Assembly: GCA_018398815.1 (NCBI GenBank)
Contig: CM031609.1
Location: 36,387,034 to 36,451,033, forward strand
Direction: 5' to 3'
Source of the DNA: Conus ventricosus
Lineage: Eukaryota > Mollusca > Gastropoda > Neogastropoda > Conidae
Length of the DNA stretch: 64,000 bases
Notes under the pieces: generated by a model
Databases searched by the model: none
Seen by the model: the letters and a program-made list of their open reading frames with translations, nothing else
Told to the model about the DNA's origin: nothing
Position numbers and translations under genes: made by a program
Part shown: positions 34,349 to 44,205 of the stretch, in pieces
Numbering within the stretch: position 1 is the first letter of the stretch
Layout: each line of letters opens with the position of its first letter

Positions 34349-34699
34349 ATTAGATGCGATGTGGTTTTGGTACAAGAAATTGGAGTGTTCATGCGAAAAA
34401 CGAGATTGACACCGTCCGACACGCGTGTTCCACACATTGTTTACTCGCTAGAAGCTGCCACCGGAAGTTCTTTACGCCCAAGTTCGGCCGTCTGCTCGCG
34501 AGCAGTACTTCGCGCGGCCCATCTGGCTCTTGTTAGTCCCTTTGCTGTACGGTCTCTGATGTAACAGATGAAAGTTTCGATCTTGGAGCAGACTGCAGTG
34601 ATTGATTTAGTTGGAGCACTGTGATACACATGATGAATGTGACTGTTCTTGGCGTGACACAAATGACAACAAGATGCAAAGTAATAAACGTACTCCCAG

Positions 34700-35349
34700 T
34701 TTATCCTGAATACGCGTGAGATATTCCATAAAGAGGAAAAAACCGTCTTGAGCTGGTGTAACCGTTAGTAATGGCTATTCTGGTAAACATCGGCTATCGT
34801 CTGTGACCTAAAATGAACATACTTACAAATTTTCCATTAAGATCGGTCAAGAACTTTCTGAGATTTTCCAAAAAAGAAGAAAACCATTATGGGCCGTTAG
34901 TAACGGCTCTAACGGTAAACTTAAACATCGGGCATCATCCGTGACCCATAATGAACATATCTGCAAATTTTCATAAATATCGGCCACGTACTTTCTGAGA
35001 TATTCCATAAAGAAGAAAAACCGTTACAGGCCGTTACAGCCGTTAGTAACGGCTATAAACGGGAAATTAAAACATCCGGCATCATCCGTAACCCATTATG
35101 AAGATACCTGCTAATTTTCACAAAGATCGGCCAAGTACTTTGTGAGATATTCCATAAAGAAGAAAAGCGTTGCAGGCCGTTACAGCCGTTAGTAACGGCT
35201 GTAACGGTAAACTAAAACATCGGGCATCATCTGTAACCCATAGTGAACATACCTGCTAATGTTCACAAAGATGGGCCAAGTACTTTCTGGGATATTCCAT
35301 AAAGGAAAAAAAAACAAAAACGTTACAGGCCGTTACAGCCGTTAGTAAT
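34700..35349. repeat. ~145-bp satellite, left half
   Basis: About 4.5 tandem units. Each has a palindromic GCCGTTAGTAACGGC core, then TAACGGTAAACTAAAACATC, then a tail with CATAATGAACATACC and TGAGATATTCCATAAAGAAG. Unit length is about 145-153 bp. The array resumes at 47,418, so it was split by the Polinton-like element. Confidence 0.93.
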
Positions 35350-35436
35350 AGAGAACTATAAAATGCCAATCCTAGCTTAACCGCCCTCAACCAGTTTCGG
35401 GCGGTTAAGCTAGGAATTGGCATTTTATAGTTCTCT
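35350..35436. repeat. Terminal 87-bp palindrome (left)
   Basis: Arms of 37 and 38 nt (AGAGAACTATAAAATGCCAA..TAACCGCCC) are reverse complements except for one extra base, around a 12-nt loop TCAACCAGTTTC. It is identical, as a reverse complement, to 47,331-47,417. It can fold as a hairpin or cruciform. Confidence 0.95.
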
Positions 35437-35696
35437 CCTAGTAAACCCTACAAACATGCATACTGTGTAGGATTGTCTGTTTTCAATACTAATTTACTAA
35501 ACTTTTCAGATTTTAGTTTTTGCTTAATCCTGTGTTTTTCCTGATCATTTTCAATAACATCATTTTCGCGCATACAGTCATCAAATGCGTCTCTGTCTTT
35601 CATGTGAAATAAAACTACAGTCTTTAACTGTTCTCTAAAGTCTTTTAAAACTGAGTTATATTTTTGACATAAAATCCACACACTTATCCCAGCATG
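35350..35696. repeat. Left inverted terminal repeat, copy 1
   Basis: Pairs with 47,096-47,417. Outside the terminal palindrome the two ends differ at about nine positions plus a ~25-bp deletion in the right copy. The inner two thirds encode the end of the ATPase. Confidence 0.93.
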
Positions 35697-36084
35697 TCTT
35701 CCACTGAAAGCCAGTTTTGATAAAGTGTTTCTCTTTTTAACTATGTCTCTTTCTGCCGAACAGTCATCTATAATGAATAGTGTCTGCGTTCCTTCAAACA
35801 GTCTATAAAAGTGTTCTAAACACTCACTCAGCTTATTGCTGGGACCAATCAAATATATGTTATCATCCATCCATATAAACCTTCTATCATGATATGCTTT
35901 GTTCCATTTAAGTGTTGGACAGAAAATTACTATATGATCAAAATTATAACGATAAACTGTTTGTAATAGGTCGAGGATAAATATTGTTTTTTCCACAACC
36001 AGTCTGTCCACAAATTAGTGAACAATGAGGGGTTTTTATCATAAAGTTTAACATTGGCATTGACACCAAAGTTGTCTGCTCCAT
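35448..36084 (-). pseudogene. Packaging ATPase, A32/FtsK-HerA type (one frameshift)
   Basis: Starts at ATG 36,084-36,082. It has Walker A GQTGCGK at 36,009-35,989 and Walker B LFIIDDCS at ~35,780, followed by RHAGISVWILCQKYNS (sensor-type segment). Length would be ~210 residues, close to other Polinton ATPases. The frame changes just after Walker A (~35,985), so the product is broken as assembled, possibly through a lost base in a T run. In Polintons and adintoviruses this ATPase drives DNA into preformed capsids. The 3' quarter of the gene is part of the terminal repeat and is therefore also present as an orphan fragment at the right end (47,110-47,278). It is the outermost gene, reading toward the left terminus. 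Confidence 0.85.
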
Positions 36085-36149
36085 AGTTTTATAACATAAT
36101 TTAATCTAATCCAGTTATTATTTTTATCATACTCTCCGTCAAAACTTGT

Positions 36150-36959
36150 TCAGTATAATAAAAACCCTATGAGGCCTAAATGTGTAAGATTAATCCAATT
36201 CAGTTCTGTAAGATTGTTTCTATTTAAGTCAACATTGATTTTGTTGCTTGTTGTTATGACCTTAATATCCTCACCATTGTGAAGAACGACGATGGTAACT
36301 TTAAGACGTTGAACGTCTAAGTTTTGCCAGCTAATATTAATTCCTTTTATAAGGACGTCACTAACGCCCACAACCCCATCCCTCTCCACATCTTTAAAGA
36401 CAGAAATTTCAAATATCATTGTGAACGTGTCTCCTAATTTTCTATGTGGAAAGAACTGTAATTTTGTAGAAGCTTCCTTTAAAACCGTTTCTCTTCTGTG
36501 GAGGATGTACTGTTTTTTCCCATACGGCGTTATTTCAATCTCTTTCCGACTATTGTCCTCTGGTATAAGATTTACATGTAAAGGGCCAGAGTTGAATGCT
36601 TTTCTGAAACTTTTTTGACGGCTAAAAAATGTAAATGGGCTTATGAATTCAAATTTTATTTCCCATTCTAAATATGGTTCTAAGTGCCATTTGCTGTCAG
36701 GTTTTCGAACTATTTTATATTCATACTGGCCAGCATTATTTGCTTCTACATTGCGTAGTTGTTCTAGTTTAGGAAACCTTTTGCTGTCACCAACCTCTTT
36801 GCGTTTATAATCACCATCTTTAGTGTACTCAAAACCATACAAAGCGCCTATCTCACCGTTCTGTTCAAAGTCCGCAACGTCTGCAAGGTCTTTTAATTCT
36901 AAGGTTATACACCTTACAGGTGCTAATGTAACTCCTGGTTCTTCTGGCCCCCACGACAT
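36150..36959 (-). CDS. 269-aa structural-protein candidate
   Basis: An intact 269-codon frame starting MSWGPEEPGVTLAPVRC. It is rich in beta-prone segments, with no signal peptide or clear membrane helix apart from a hydrophobic end (LGLIGFLLY). The equivalent in copy 2 starts at ~63,765 and runs off the window. It is immediately downstream of the 231-aa gene (19 bp between) and upstream of the ATPase, so it belongs to the morphogenesis block. In Polintons that block encodes penton and minor capsid proteins, so a capsid-vertex or minor-capsid role is a reasonable inference. I recognise no catalytic motif. Structure prediction for a single jelly roll would decide. Confidence 0.6.
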   Translation of the reverse strand: MSWGPEEPGVTLAPVRCITLELKDLADVADFEQNGEIGALYGFEYTKDGDYKRKEVGDSKRFPKLEQLRNVEANNAGQYEYKIVRKPDSKWHLEPYLEWEIKFEFISPFTFFSRQKSFRKAFNSGPLHVNLIPEDNSRKEIEITPYGKKQYILHRRETVLKEASTKLQFFPHRKLGDTFTMIFEISVFKDVERDGVVGVSDVLIKGINISWQNLDVQRLKVTIVVLHNGEDIKVITTSNKINVDLNRNNLTELNWINLTHLGLIGFLLY

Positions 36960-36978
36960 TATTTTTTAGAACAACTAA

Positions 36979-37674
36979 TTATTTTATTTCTAAAACAATG
37001 TGCAGGTTATCACATTTCACGACTTTCCCTGTTTTGTCTGCAATTTTTCTTTTAAATGATCCAACCCTCCCACAAACTAATCTTTTAAACTGTAAATTAG
37101 GGAATTGTATAATTTCATAATCGCAATATGCAGCTTTCCCTGATGGAAGAGCTCTTAAAACAGTTGAGGGCCTTCCATCATATAAGTTTTCATCAGTGCT
37201 CAGCTCGTCCAAATGAACATAGAGTAATGAATGTAATGCAAGATCGAGCGGACTTTCCCCCTCAAACGTAGTTTTATCTGGCGAAACACTAAAACTATGA
37301 GTGGGAAGATTGTCAGTTGTAAAGCCTAACATTTTAGCTAGCTCTCTATCAAAATAGTAAGCTACTTCTTCAGGCTTGAATGTTAACATTGATTTTAGAT
37401 TTGCATTGTTAAGTTTGAGAGTAATGTCGAAGTTACTCATTGCTTCTTTTAGTGAGCAAAACCCGTAATAACCATCAGGTATTGTTAACTGGCTAACTTT
37501 GATTCCTGATTTGTTAATTTTTAGAATCTTATTATTCTTCTTGATTCGCTTATATATTAAACCATACGACTTTGTAAAATATTTCATGAAGTGCAACCTT
37601 TGGGTTCCGCAATTGTTATCAATAGCATGTTCTAAAAACGAAGGACAGTCTTGAGTTGTTATTGTTACAAACAT
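36979..37674 (-). CDS. 231-aa Polinton-associated structural protein
   Basis: An intact frame, MFVTITTQDCPSFLEHAIDN to DNLHIVLEIK. The last third has the pattern YDGRPSTVLRALP...KRKIADKTGKVVKC, close to the DDTG-type C-terminus I recall in a protein family found beside polB and integrase in many invertebrate Polinton loci. Internally, ANLKSMLTFKPEEVAYYFD resembles a substrate-free structural repeat, and no enzyme motif is seen. It is divergent from the gene at 37,695 (20-bp AT-rich spacer) and followed by the 269-aa gene. Virion structural function is inferred from context. The copy-2 equivalent (63,108-63,745) is shattered by indels at the noisy window end. Confidence 0.65.
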   Translation of the reverse strand: MFVTITTQDCPSFLEHAIDNNCGTQRLHFMKYFTKSYGLIYKRIKKNNKILKINKSGIKVSQLTIPDGYYGFCSLKEAMSNFDITLKLNNANLKSMLTFKPEEVAYYFDRELAKMLGFTTDNLPTHSFSVSPDKTTFEGESPLDLALHSLLYVHLDELSTDENLYDGRPSTVLRALPSGKAAYCDYEIIQFPNLQFKRLVCGRVGSFKRKIADKTGKVVKCDNLHIVLEIK

Positions 37675-37694
37675 TTTTTAAAAACGAAATAAAA

Positions 37695-38915
37695 ATGAGC
37701 GCATTTAAATATACTGATGCAAAATATTCTGTTGGGCCACACTACAATCTTAAAATATAACACTGATACTCTTGACATTTCTGCGACTCAGTCTGACACC
37801 TTTCAAGTAAAGGTGAGTACGCCATTAAACAGATATCTTAACCCCCCTATTAAAAAAGACTACATTGCGAAGTGTGGTTCAGTCATCCGATGCAGCTTTA
37901 TCAGAACCAGTTAAACTTTGCTGTGTTTTGTGCATCAACTGGATGTGGAGTGTCGTATGCTGATCACTTAAATCATCCTGATCCTTTGGTGAGGTCAGTG
38001 TATAGATTTCATTTTTATTTACACCTTCAGACGTATTTTGACTGAACTGCAAGCGCCATTACCTAATGACAAACCGTTTAATCCATTCAGCACAGAATAG
38101 ACATGAAGGCTTTTGAAAGGATTTGTAACGAATTCAATATTAAGGCCAAGACAGACTTTAGACAAAAGTTGGATCTTAATCATGGTCTAGGCACCCTTAT
38201 CTTTGGGCGTGCACAGAAAGTATAACTATGACTGGAATCCTCCTTACACATCTTTCTCTTCAGGCACAGCTGTTCACCTAGGGTCCATAGAGCAAGAGCA
38301 TAAAACAGCATGGACAACATTTATCTTAGACGCTTCTAAGGGCCTAACTAAAGCGGAATAGAACGAATAACGACTCTGTTCGTACTTACGTTTGGTGTTT
38401 GCTAGGGTCGCAAGCACAAACGAGATCGAGCATAACTGATCCTTCTACTGGCTTTGACGCCAAAAACAATACCTAGCAAATTTAGAGGACGCCATTATAT
38501 TCAACAGTTGATTTGCCTTCAAGTATTAAAAGGTACCAAAATGTTTTACAATTCGCAAGATCGAAAGTAGACTTTGCTGTTGGCACTGGTTATACATGCT
38601 GCTTCTGACCTCAGGCTCCAGATAGGAACAATAATAAAACTACAATAATGAAATCCTTGTGGCAGGCAATGACCAGAAAGTCGGAAAAAACGAAATAAAT
38701 TCTGATCCAGTAATATTGCAAGCAGTAAACAAACAAGTTGACCCCCAAGAATAAGTCATCCAATTCCCAAGGCCCAAAGCCGAAGGCCGTTGAAGACCAC
38801 GAAGTACACGAAGTCCACGAAGTCCAAAAAATAATGACCATGAATATGAAAAGACGCACTTGTTGTTGTATTAACTGGCCTAGGATTACTCTGTCTTTAT
38901 CTTACTAAAAATTAA
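37695..38915 (+). pseudogene. Membrane-anchored Polinton protein (broken)
   Basis: Begins MSAFKYTDAKYSVGPHYN and ends with a hydrophobic tail LTGLGLLCLYLTKN (one membrane segment, extreme C-terminus). Between these the frame changes at ~37,755, 37,910, 38,040, 38,225, 38,360 and later. Recognisable pieces include NTDTLDISATQSDTFQVKVS, VSYADHLNHPDPLVRSVYRF and RTYVW. This ~400-residue family recurs next to polB in cnidarian and mollusc Polinton-type loci as I recall, and its role is unknown. It could be a virion membrane or tail-anchored protein. Copy 2 carries it at ~61,925-63,090, likewise broken. Confidence 0.6.
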
Positions 38916-38933
38916 CCCAACTTTTAAAGAGAA

Positions 38934-40083
38934 CTAATGTCCATAAGTGCCGGCCATAAAGCCAACTACTTTGCCTGCAGTGGGACAAAAGCAGCTAACA
39001 ACACCCCTAATATACCTGGTAAAGCGTCCTGGCTTTACTGGCAAATTTTTTTAATAAACCCGCAAGATGATCAAGTGTTTTTTACCCAGGGATTTGTCTG
39101 AGGGGAGGGGGATGGCGGCGGAGGTACTGGGATTTGACCACCCCCGCCTTTTAATAGCCATCACCAGTGTACTTATTGCAAATCCTAAGGCCGTTATAAC
39201 GCTTGCTAATGTGACTCCTTGCTCTCTAAACAGTTTTTCGTATTCTTTCTGCTAGCGTTGTGTCTTCATATAAAATTCTTTGGATAGTTTCTCTTATTCT
39301 GCTCACTTGAGTTCGTAATTGTTCTCGGTTAGTAGACGCCGCTTCTATTCTTAGTAATCTCAGTTCTTCAAGATCTTTTAGTCTTTGGGTTTTTCTTTTC
39401 TTTAACACCAGGCCTAAGTTGGCGTCATCAGCCTCAACGATTTTTTCTTTTTCTCTTTTTATATCCTTTTCTAGTTGCACTCAGTTTTGCTAAATTGTTT
39501 AATAATTCGCCTCTGATGGTTCTCAAAGCACGATCAAGGGCCTCTAATTCTCGCGTGGGTATCGGGGGGTCGTGTATAGTTTTTAATGTTGTTTCTTGTG
39601 AAAAACTGGTTTCTGCTTCTATTATTTCATCTGCTGTTTGACTTAAATCTTGAAGTTCCATGTTTTGTATTTGGTTATCTGTTGGGAGTTCTTGTAGTGT
39701 GTTTTGAATTTTTAAAAAACAGCCTCCCTATCTAATTTTGGTTTAGTAAGGCCAGGCGATTTTTTTACGCCACACTGGTCTGCCTCTAATTGTACTCAAG
39801 GGCTAAAACTTTAATGGATCTCGTTTAGTTGTAAGCTGAACACGTGGTCCTTGGTCGTTTCTTACAAACAAATGGCCTTTCATCATCTCGTTAAAAAATC
39901 ATTAGGGTCTAAAACTTCGGGAGGTTCAAGGCCTAAATTTGGTACAATGATCTAACTAAACTTTCTGTTATTCCACTCCGCGTTTGAGAGCGCTGAACAA
40001 TGCTGTATCAAAGGGATCGTTTCACTCATGTCGTCTCCAGGATCAGGAACATCATAATCTTCTTCAACTTCATTCCCTGCCAT
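38934..40083 (-). pseudogene. Coiled-coil plus hydrophobic C-terminus protein (broken)
   Basis: The minus-strand start MAGNEVEEDYDVPDPGDDMS is at 40,083. Open pieces follow at 39,661-39,434 (MELQDLSQTADEIIEAE.., charged helix) and 39,480-39,226 (RETIQRILYEDTTLAERIRK), then a hydrophobic section near 39,230-39,160 and an end at 38,936-38,934. The pattern is an acidic N-terminus, long heptad-like Glu/Arg/Leu helix and Ala/Gly/Ile-rich tail. It matches a conserved but functionally unassigned Polinton ORF. Frame changes occur at ~39,970, 39,800, 39,475, 39,235 and 39,140. Copy 2 has the same gene at 60,725-61,897. It may be a virion core or membrane-active protein (inference). Confidence 0.55.
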
Positions 40084-40130
40084 GTTTTTTAAAATTTAAT
40101 TAACTTTTTATTTTTTTTTTAAAAAAAATG

Positions 40131-40452
40131 TCAAAAGCATTTTAGTTCAATTCTTGCCCCCGCATAGAAGACTGAAAGAGCCCCTTGGCGTAAAGGGAAA
40201 AAAACGGAATATTACTGTTCCAAATAATCCATCTACTATTGATGCAGATCAAATTCTTACTGTCAAATTTCCGGGACCTAGGAGCAGTTTGAAGTGATTG
40301 TGCCAGGCTTTTGCGCAACTTACTTTCAAAATAGAACTCGAATCAGAAACAACCCAAAAGGACAGTTGTCCAGAATCTGGGACGGGCAATCTTTTAAGAA
40401 AATTTCTATAAACTTGAGGGGCAAGAAATATTTTCTTTAACAATGCAGACAT
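40131..40452 (-). pseudogene. Small Polinton ORF (MSALLKKIF), broken
   Basis: The 67-codon open part starts MSALLKKIFLAPQVYRNFLK and includes AKAWHNHFKLLLGPGNL. The reading then shifts but can be followed to a stop at 40,133-40,131. The full product would be ~105 residues, basic, with no membrane segment. It starts head-to-head with the capsid-like gene (22 bp). Copy 2 keeps the same layout (60,364-60,690, also broken, with AEAWHNQ). Conservation of the AWHN segment between copies supports a real gene. I cannot assign a function. Confidence 0.5.
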
Positions 40453-40473
40453 TTTTTTAATCTATTCTGATCT

Positions 40474-41398
40474 ATGGCTAACCGCGAATAAAAGGGCTGA
40501 TTTTGGCGTTTCAAGGAATTGAAAATGATGATGGACTAAAACACAGAATAGGCGCTACAGTTGATAAAGACACAAAAAAAAGTATGCAGCTGTAAGTTAT
40601 GCGTTATGGTATCGCTTTTCCATTCCCTTAGATTTTGAGTTGTTAAGCGCATGCGCCATACTTTCAAGGAGCGTTTTAAAAAACAGATTGTCATATGAAC
40701 TAACTTTTAATGACTACAAATTGTTATTATATCTACAGACACCGAAGCAAAGTACAGCATTTCTGACATCTCGCTAGAGTTTGACGTTGTTGCAACCCTA
40801 ATTTAGCAAAGGCTGATTGAGCAACAAAATCAGTCAAAATTAGCATTTTATTACGAAAGAGTGATTCATCATACAAAATATCCAGAAGCAAGGCCGACGC
40901 TATATGGAATTTTAGTTTTAGTGTCGCAGCAAGATGCTTAAAGGTATTTTATTGCTGTGTGAGATGAAGAACCATTCAAAGAAAGGGAAATGAAAAGTTT
41001 ATTAATCCTAAAATAACGAAAGTACATTTTTCGATTGAGGGTAGTCCTAACCAAATCTACGCTAGCGGGCTTTGACCTTATCAGCCATTTTGGCGAATAA
41101 GAAAATTGTTTGGGGGTGGAGGTGTAGAAGTCCAACAGTAGACCTTGTGTCTAAAGTCTACCCCCTTCACAATGTTAGACTCGATGATTATTTAACAACG
41201 GGAAAAACGGCCTTTGGATTGACCTAAGGTTGACGAGGATAATCAGTTGCTGGAAGTGGCAGACGGTTAAAGACGTAATAAACATTCAAAAAAGATAAAA
41301 AAAAAGAGAGTGATAAACCACTTAATGCACATTTGTTTTTAATATATGATTTCGCAGCGGATATTCAAGATAACAGATTAAAAGATATACGATTCTAA
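40474..41398 (+). pseudogene. Capsid-like (major structural) protein, broken
   Basis: Starts MANRE at 40,474 and stops at 41,396-41,398 (~305 residues). Readable pieces across frames are ISDISLEFDVVATL, PEARPTLYGILVLVSQQDA, FINPKITKVHFSIEGSPNQI and a C-terminal RLDDYLTTGK. The NPKITKV..SIEG.PNQIYASGL block and the DDYLTT block followed by an aromatic/Asp-rich segment are shared with a family I recall as the recurrent capsid-type ORF of invertebrate Polintons. At least eight frame changes are present. Copy 2 (60,343-59,411, minus) has different breaks in the same gene. A double-jelly-roll capsid role is inferred from context and needs structural comparison. Confidence 0.5.
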
Positions 41399-41424
41399 AT
41401 TATTTTTTTATTTTTAAAAAAAGC

Positions 41425-42183
41425 ATGTCTGTTCAGGTTTATCCAAATGTGCCTACAGCACCGGATGTCGCCGAGAGAAGGGATAGTAGGAAGCTTTGCT
41501 GCTATAGAAACCCCCCACATAAAAACCTTTAGATTAACAAACATTACGCAAATGCAACAAAACTAGGCAAGACCTTTCAAAATACAGCAAACCAAACGAG
41601 GTATTCTGCTGCCTTTAATGCTGTTACTATGTTAATTCTGGAGCATCGACTATTAGTGCCTATTTAGCAGGAACAAGCGTAGGTCTCTTAGCAACGGCGT
41701 AGTGCACCCGCAGCTTTACCTCTAGGCGGTTTGTCTTTAGCTCTTGGCCTCGTGTTCATTAGCTGTAAGTGCTGTGCAAAAAATTAAAAAACTAAACTCC
41801 AAAAGCACCAGCTATGGTTCAACTAATAACAGCTAAACTTAGTTCGTTCAAACTGATAATAAATAAAGCGCTAGTTGACTCAAACATCAGGATGAAGAAT
41901 TTAGTCGTTTACAGGTCGATTTTGATGACTATAAAGACAAAAGTTTGATCTTCAAAAAAAGGCAAGGGCAAATTTTTCTCAACAGCCAGACACCGAGCAG
42001 ATAAAAAAAAGGGAAAGTTTAAAAAAGTAAACGAGACATTAAACTCTGTTCTAAACAGCTCACATTAACAACATCAAAGGGCGTTTATACTTTAGTTTAG
42101 GAGTCCAAGCACAAAGACCGTTGATATTGATTCTGATTAAGACGACTTTGGGGACGACCCCGGGGGTCGATGTTTGTTGTATT
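41425..42183 (+). pseudogene. Gly/Ala-rich hydrophobic virion-type protein (broken)
   Basis: Starts MSVQVYPNVPTAPDVAERRD. The middle contains STISAYLAGTSVGLLAT and, after shifts, a GGLSLALGL-like segment (hydrophobic, Gly/Ala-rich). The end has a helical region near 41,880-41,960 (KALVDS.., FDDYKDK) typical of a conserved Polinton ORF tail. Length ~240 residues. The hydrophobic core suggests membrane interaction. Copy 2 equivalent: 59,385-58,650 on the minus strand. Both copies are frame-broken at different places. Confidence 0.5.
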
Positions 42184-42229
42184 TTTTTTTTAATTTAAAA
42201 AAAGTTTCAAATGAAAAAGACAACTTAAG

Positions 42230-42590
42230 ATGGATAAGATATATGAAGGACCAGACGAATTGTTTGAAGGAATGCTTAAGGGAGAGCGTTTGTCAAAAGC
42301 TTTAAATGATATTAATCTAGAAGTCATTGATCCAACAAACGTACAGGCAAGTGTTGTTCATGCTATTTCTCAAGTTCCAGGTAAACTAACAATAGACCCG
42401 CCAGTTAAAAGTAATTTTAGCTGTTTTAATCGACTATATAACAATAAATGAAGAAAACCTAGAAGTCTGGGTCTCGACTAAACAACAGACTATTCTTTCT
42501 CATAATGACTTAACCCCTGGTTGGGCAGACCAACTGCTTACACAGTTTGATGAAGCCGCTGAAGAAGCCAAAATGAGAGGCTCTGGTTGG
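42230..42590 (+). pseudogene. DNA polymerase B, N-terminal fragment only
   Basis: Starts MDKIYEGPDELFEGMLKG and continues to VKSNFSCFNRL; a frame change near 42,430 leads to EENLEVWVSTKQQTIL and EEAKMRGSGW. The RGSGW motif is the conserved N-terminal block of Polinton-type PolB. Right after it (42,590|42,591) the sequence jumps into the antisense 3' part of the small ORF k, so the exonuclease and polymerase domains are missing. Copy 2 carries the complete arrangement (58,605-55,200). The deletion corresponds to copy-2 positions 55,087-58,251 (3,165 bp). Confidence 0.85.
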
Positions 42591-42793
42591 TTCAAGATAT
42601 TCTTTTCCCCATATCTGATGATCAAAATTTGGAATTTGGGTTGTAGGTGATCTGGATGCATTGCCATGTACCGATGAATCCTCATAAATGCTTCCTTAAT
42701 AATAGAATTCGTATCATATGATTCCCGTATCAATTCCAAGGTCTCTTCCTTTATCATTCTTGTTTCGTTCTGTGCTTCCTTCTGGGCTTCCAT
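42591..42793 (-). pseudogene. Small helical ORF k, 3'-truncated by the polB deletion
   Basis: MEAQKEAQNETRMIKEETLE to about HLQPKFQ, charged and probably helical. In copy 2 the equivalent ORF (54,898 onward) continues for 40 more residues before overlapping the end of polB. Here it ends in the deletion junction. Located 25 bp downstream of the integrase. Function unknown. Confidence 0.6.
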
Positions 42794-42817
42794 TTTATGT
42801 AAATTAAAAAATTTAAT

Positions 42818-43769
42818 TAAGCAACTGGAACTGTGTCTGGTGGGATTATCTGCAGTTCTTCCTTCACAAAAGATCTTTGAGGAGCTGGTTGTTTTGTTGT
42901 GTCAGTTTCTCGTAAATAATACATGGGCGGATTCATCTTTACAATTCTTTTTATTTCATATGGATCAACACTCCAAACTGGATCAGTTGCCCTGATGCGA
43001 GTGTCCCCTTCTGCTTCCCCCGGTAAATAAAGGTACCTTACTTTTAAACCAAACGGTAATAGTTTGCTGGTTGTACTGGAGTCTTCAACAGCATTTATTG
43101 TTTGTTTTTTGATTGCTTGTACTGGTTTTAGCCCTTTAATTCTTCATTATTCATTGCGCGCAAAACTGAGGGCAGTCTTCTAACCCATTCTGTGTTGCGA
43201 GAATTGTCAATAAGCTCTCTGTGATACTGGTAGGAGAAAAGCCTTTCAGATAACTGTTTGTTAAAGTTTTCAACCAAAGCCTGTGATCTGTGAACTCCTG
43301 GAATGCCTCTTTTAATGGTAACTCTATGTTTAACAATAATTGATTCACTTGACCTTTAAATTCTTTTCCATCATCGACTTGAATCATGCGAGGATAAGTT
43401 AACGGGCCTCGTTGATATATTAGTTGTATAGCAACAGCAACAGCAGAAGCACTCTTTTGTGTTAATGGCTCCGCATCTTTGTATCTTGAAGCTATGTCAA
43501 TGACTGTAAGCGCGTACTTAAATCTTTTTCGTCAAATTTCGTATCATGGGGTAAATATAGAAGATCCATTTGATGGGTGTCGTTTGGCGTTGTGTTCACA
43601 AAGTGTGGTCTTTGTATTTGTTTAGGCACTGGTAAATAATTTGCCAAATCGCTTGTTTAGATAACCATTCCTTTGCTGTTTGTTCACTGACTCCCGCTGC
43701 TTGGCTTAGCTTTTTTATTGCCGTGATTCCCTTCCAATATCCTTTAGGCAAATAATAGATTTTGTTCAT
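42818..43769 (-). pseudogene. Retroviral-type (rve) integrase, copy 1
   Basis: Starts MNKIYYLPKGYWKGITAIKK at 43,769 and ends at 42,820-42,818 (~317 residues). The N-terminal part holds YWKG..IKKLSQAAGVSEQTA; the core has MDLLYLP (first Asp), MIQVDDGKEFKGQ (second Asp) and, in another frame, the segment with the catalytic Glu. The DDE arrangement matches the Polinton integrase family (C. elegans F54H12.3-like). It inserts the element with 5-6 bp duplications, consistent with GTAAT here. Frame changes occur at ~43,640, 43,520, 43,340 and ~43,145, so it is inactive as assembled. Copy 2 preserves the same gene with fewer breaks (53,920-54,867). Confidence 0.85.
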
Positions 43770-43776
43770 TTTTTAT

Positions 43777-44183
43777 TCAACCAATATTATGCGCAACAAA
43801 ATACACAACGGTCATACCAAAGACGATAAACACGATTTCTTGCATCTTTTGTTTTTCTGATGGATGATAAAAGTCGCTGAATTTTGGTGGGGGCAATGTC
43901 TCGATTGGCTCGCCTGTTACAAGATAATATTCTTTTATTGCTTGATCAACGTCTTTAAATGTGTAAGCCGCATGTCCCTGTTTTTTCAGTTTATTGTTAA
44001 TAAAATCTAACTGCTCAATTCTCTGCTTTTCATAGTAATCTTGTGCAGCTGCTAGTTGCTCCATAGCTTTGTTATGTCTTTTCTCTCGCCGTCATCCCGC
44101 AGTTTACTAAATGCGTAATTACTTCCGCTAAAAGCAAGCGCATTCACTACTGCGCCGCCTATCATCATTACGAGTGAAGCCAT
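43777..44183 (-). pseudogene. Small membrane/coiled-coil ORF m
   Basis: Starts MASLVMMIGGAVVNALAFSG at 44,183 (hydrophobic N-terminus), continues through a charged helix (EQLAAAQDYYEKQRIEQLDF) and TFKDVDQAIKEYYLVTGEPI and ends with a hydrophobic VFIVFGMTVVYFVAHNIG. About 135 residues with a membrane segment at each end, and one frame change at ~44,060. I recall this family as a regular neighbour of the integrase in invertebrate Polintons. Function unknown, perhaps a virion membrane protein. It lies 7 bp upstream of the integrase. Confidence 0.65.
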
Positions 44184-44205
44184 TTTATAAATGTATTTTT
44201 TTATT

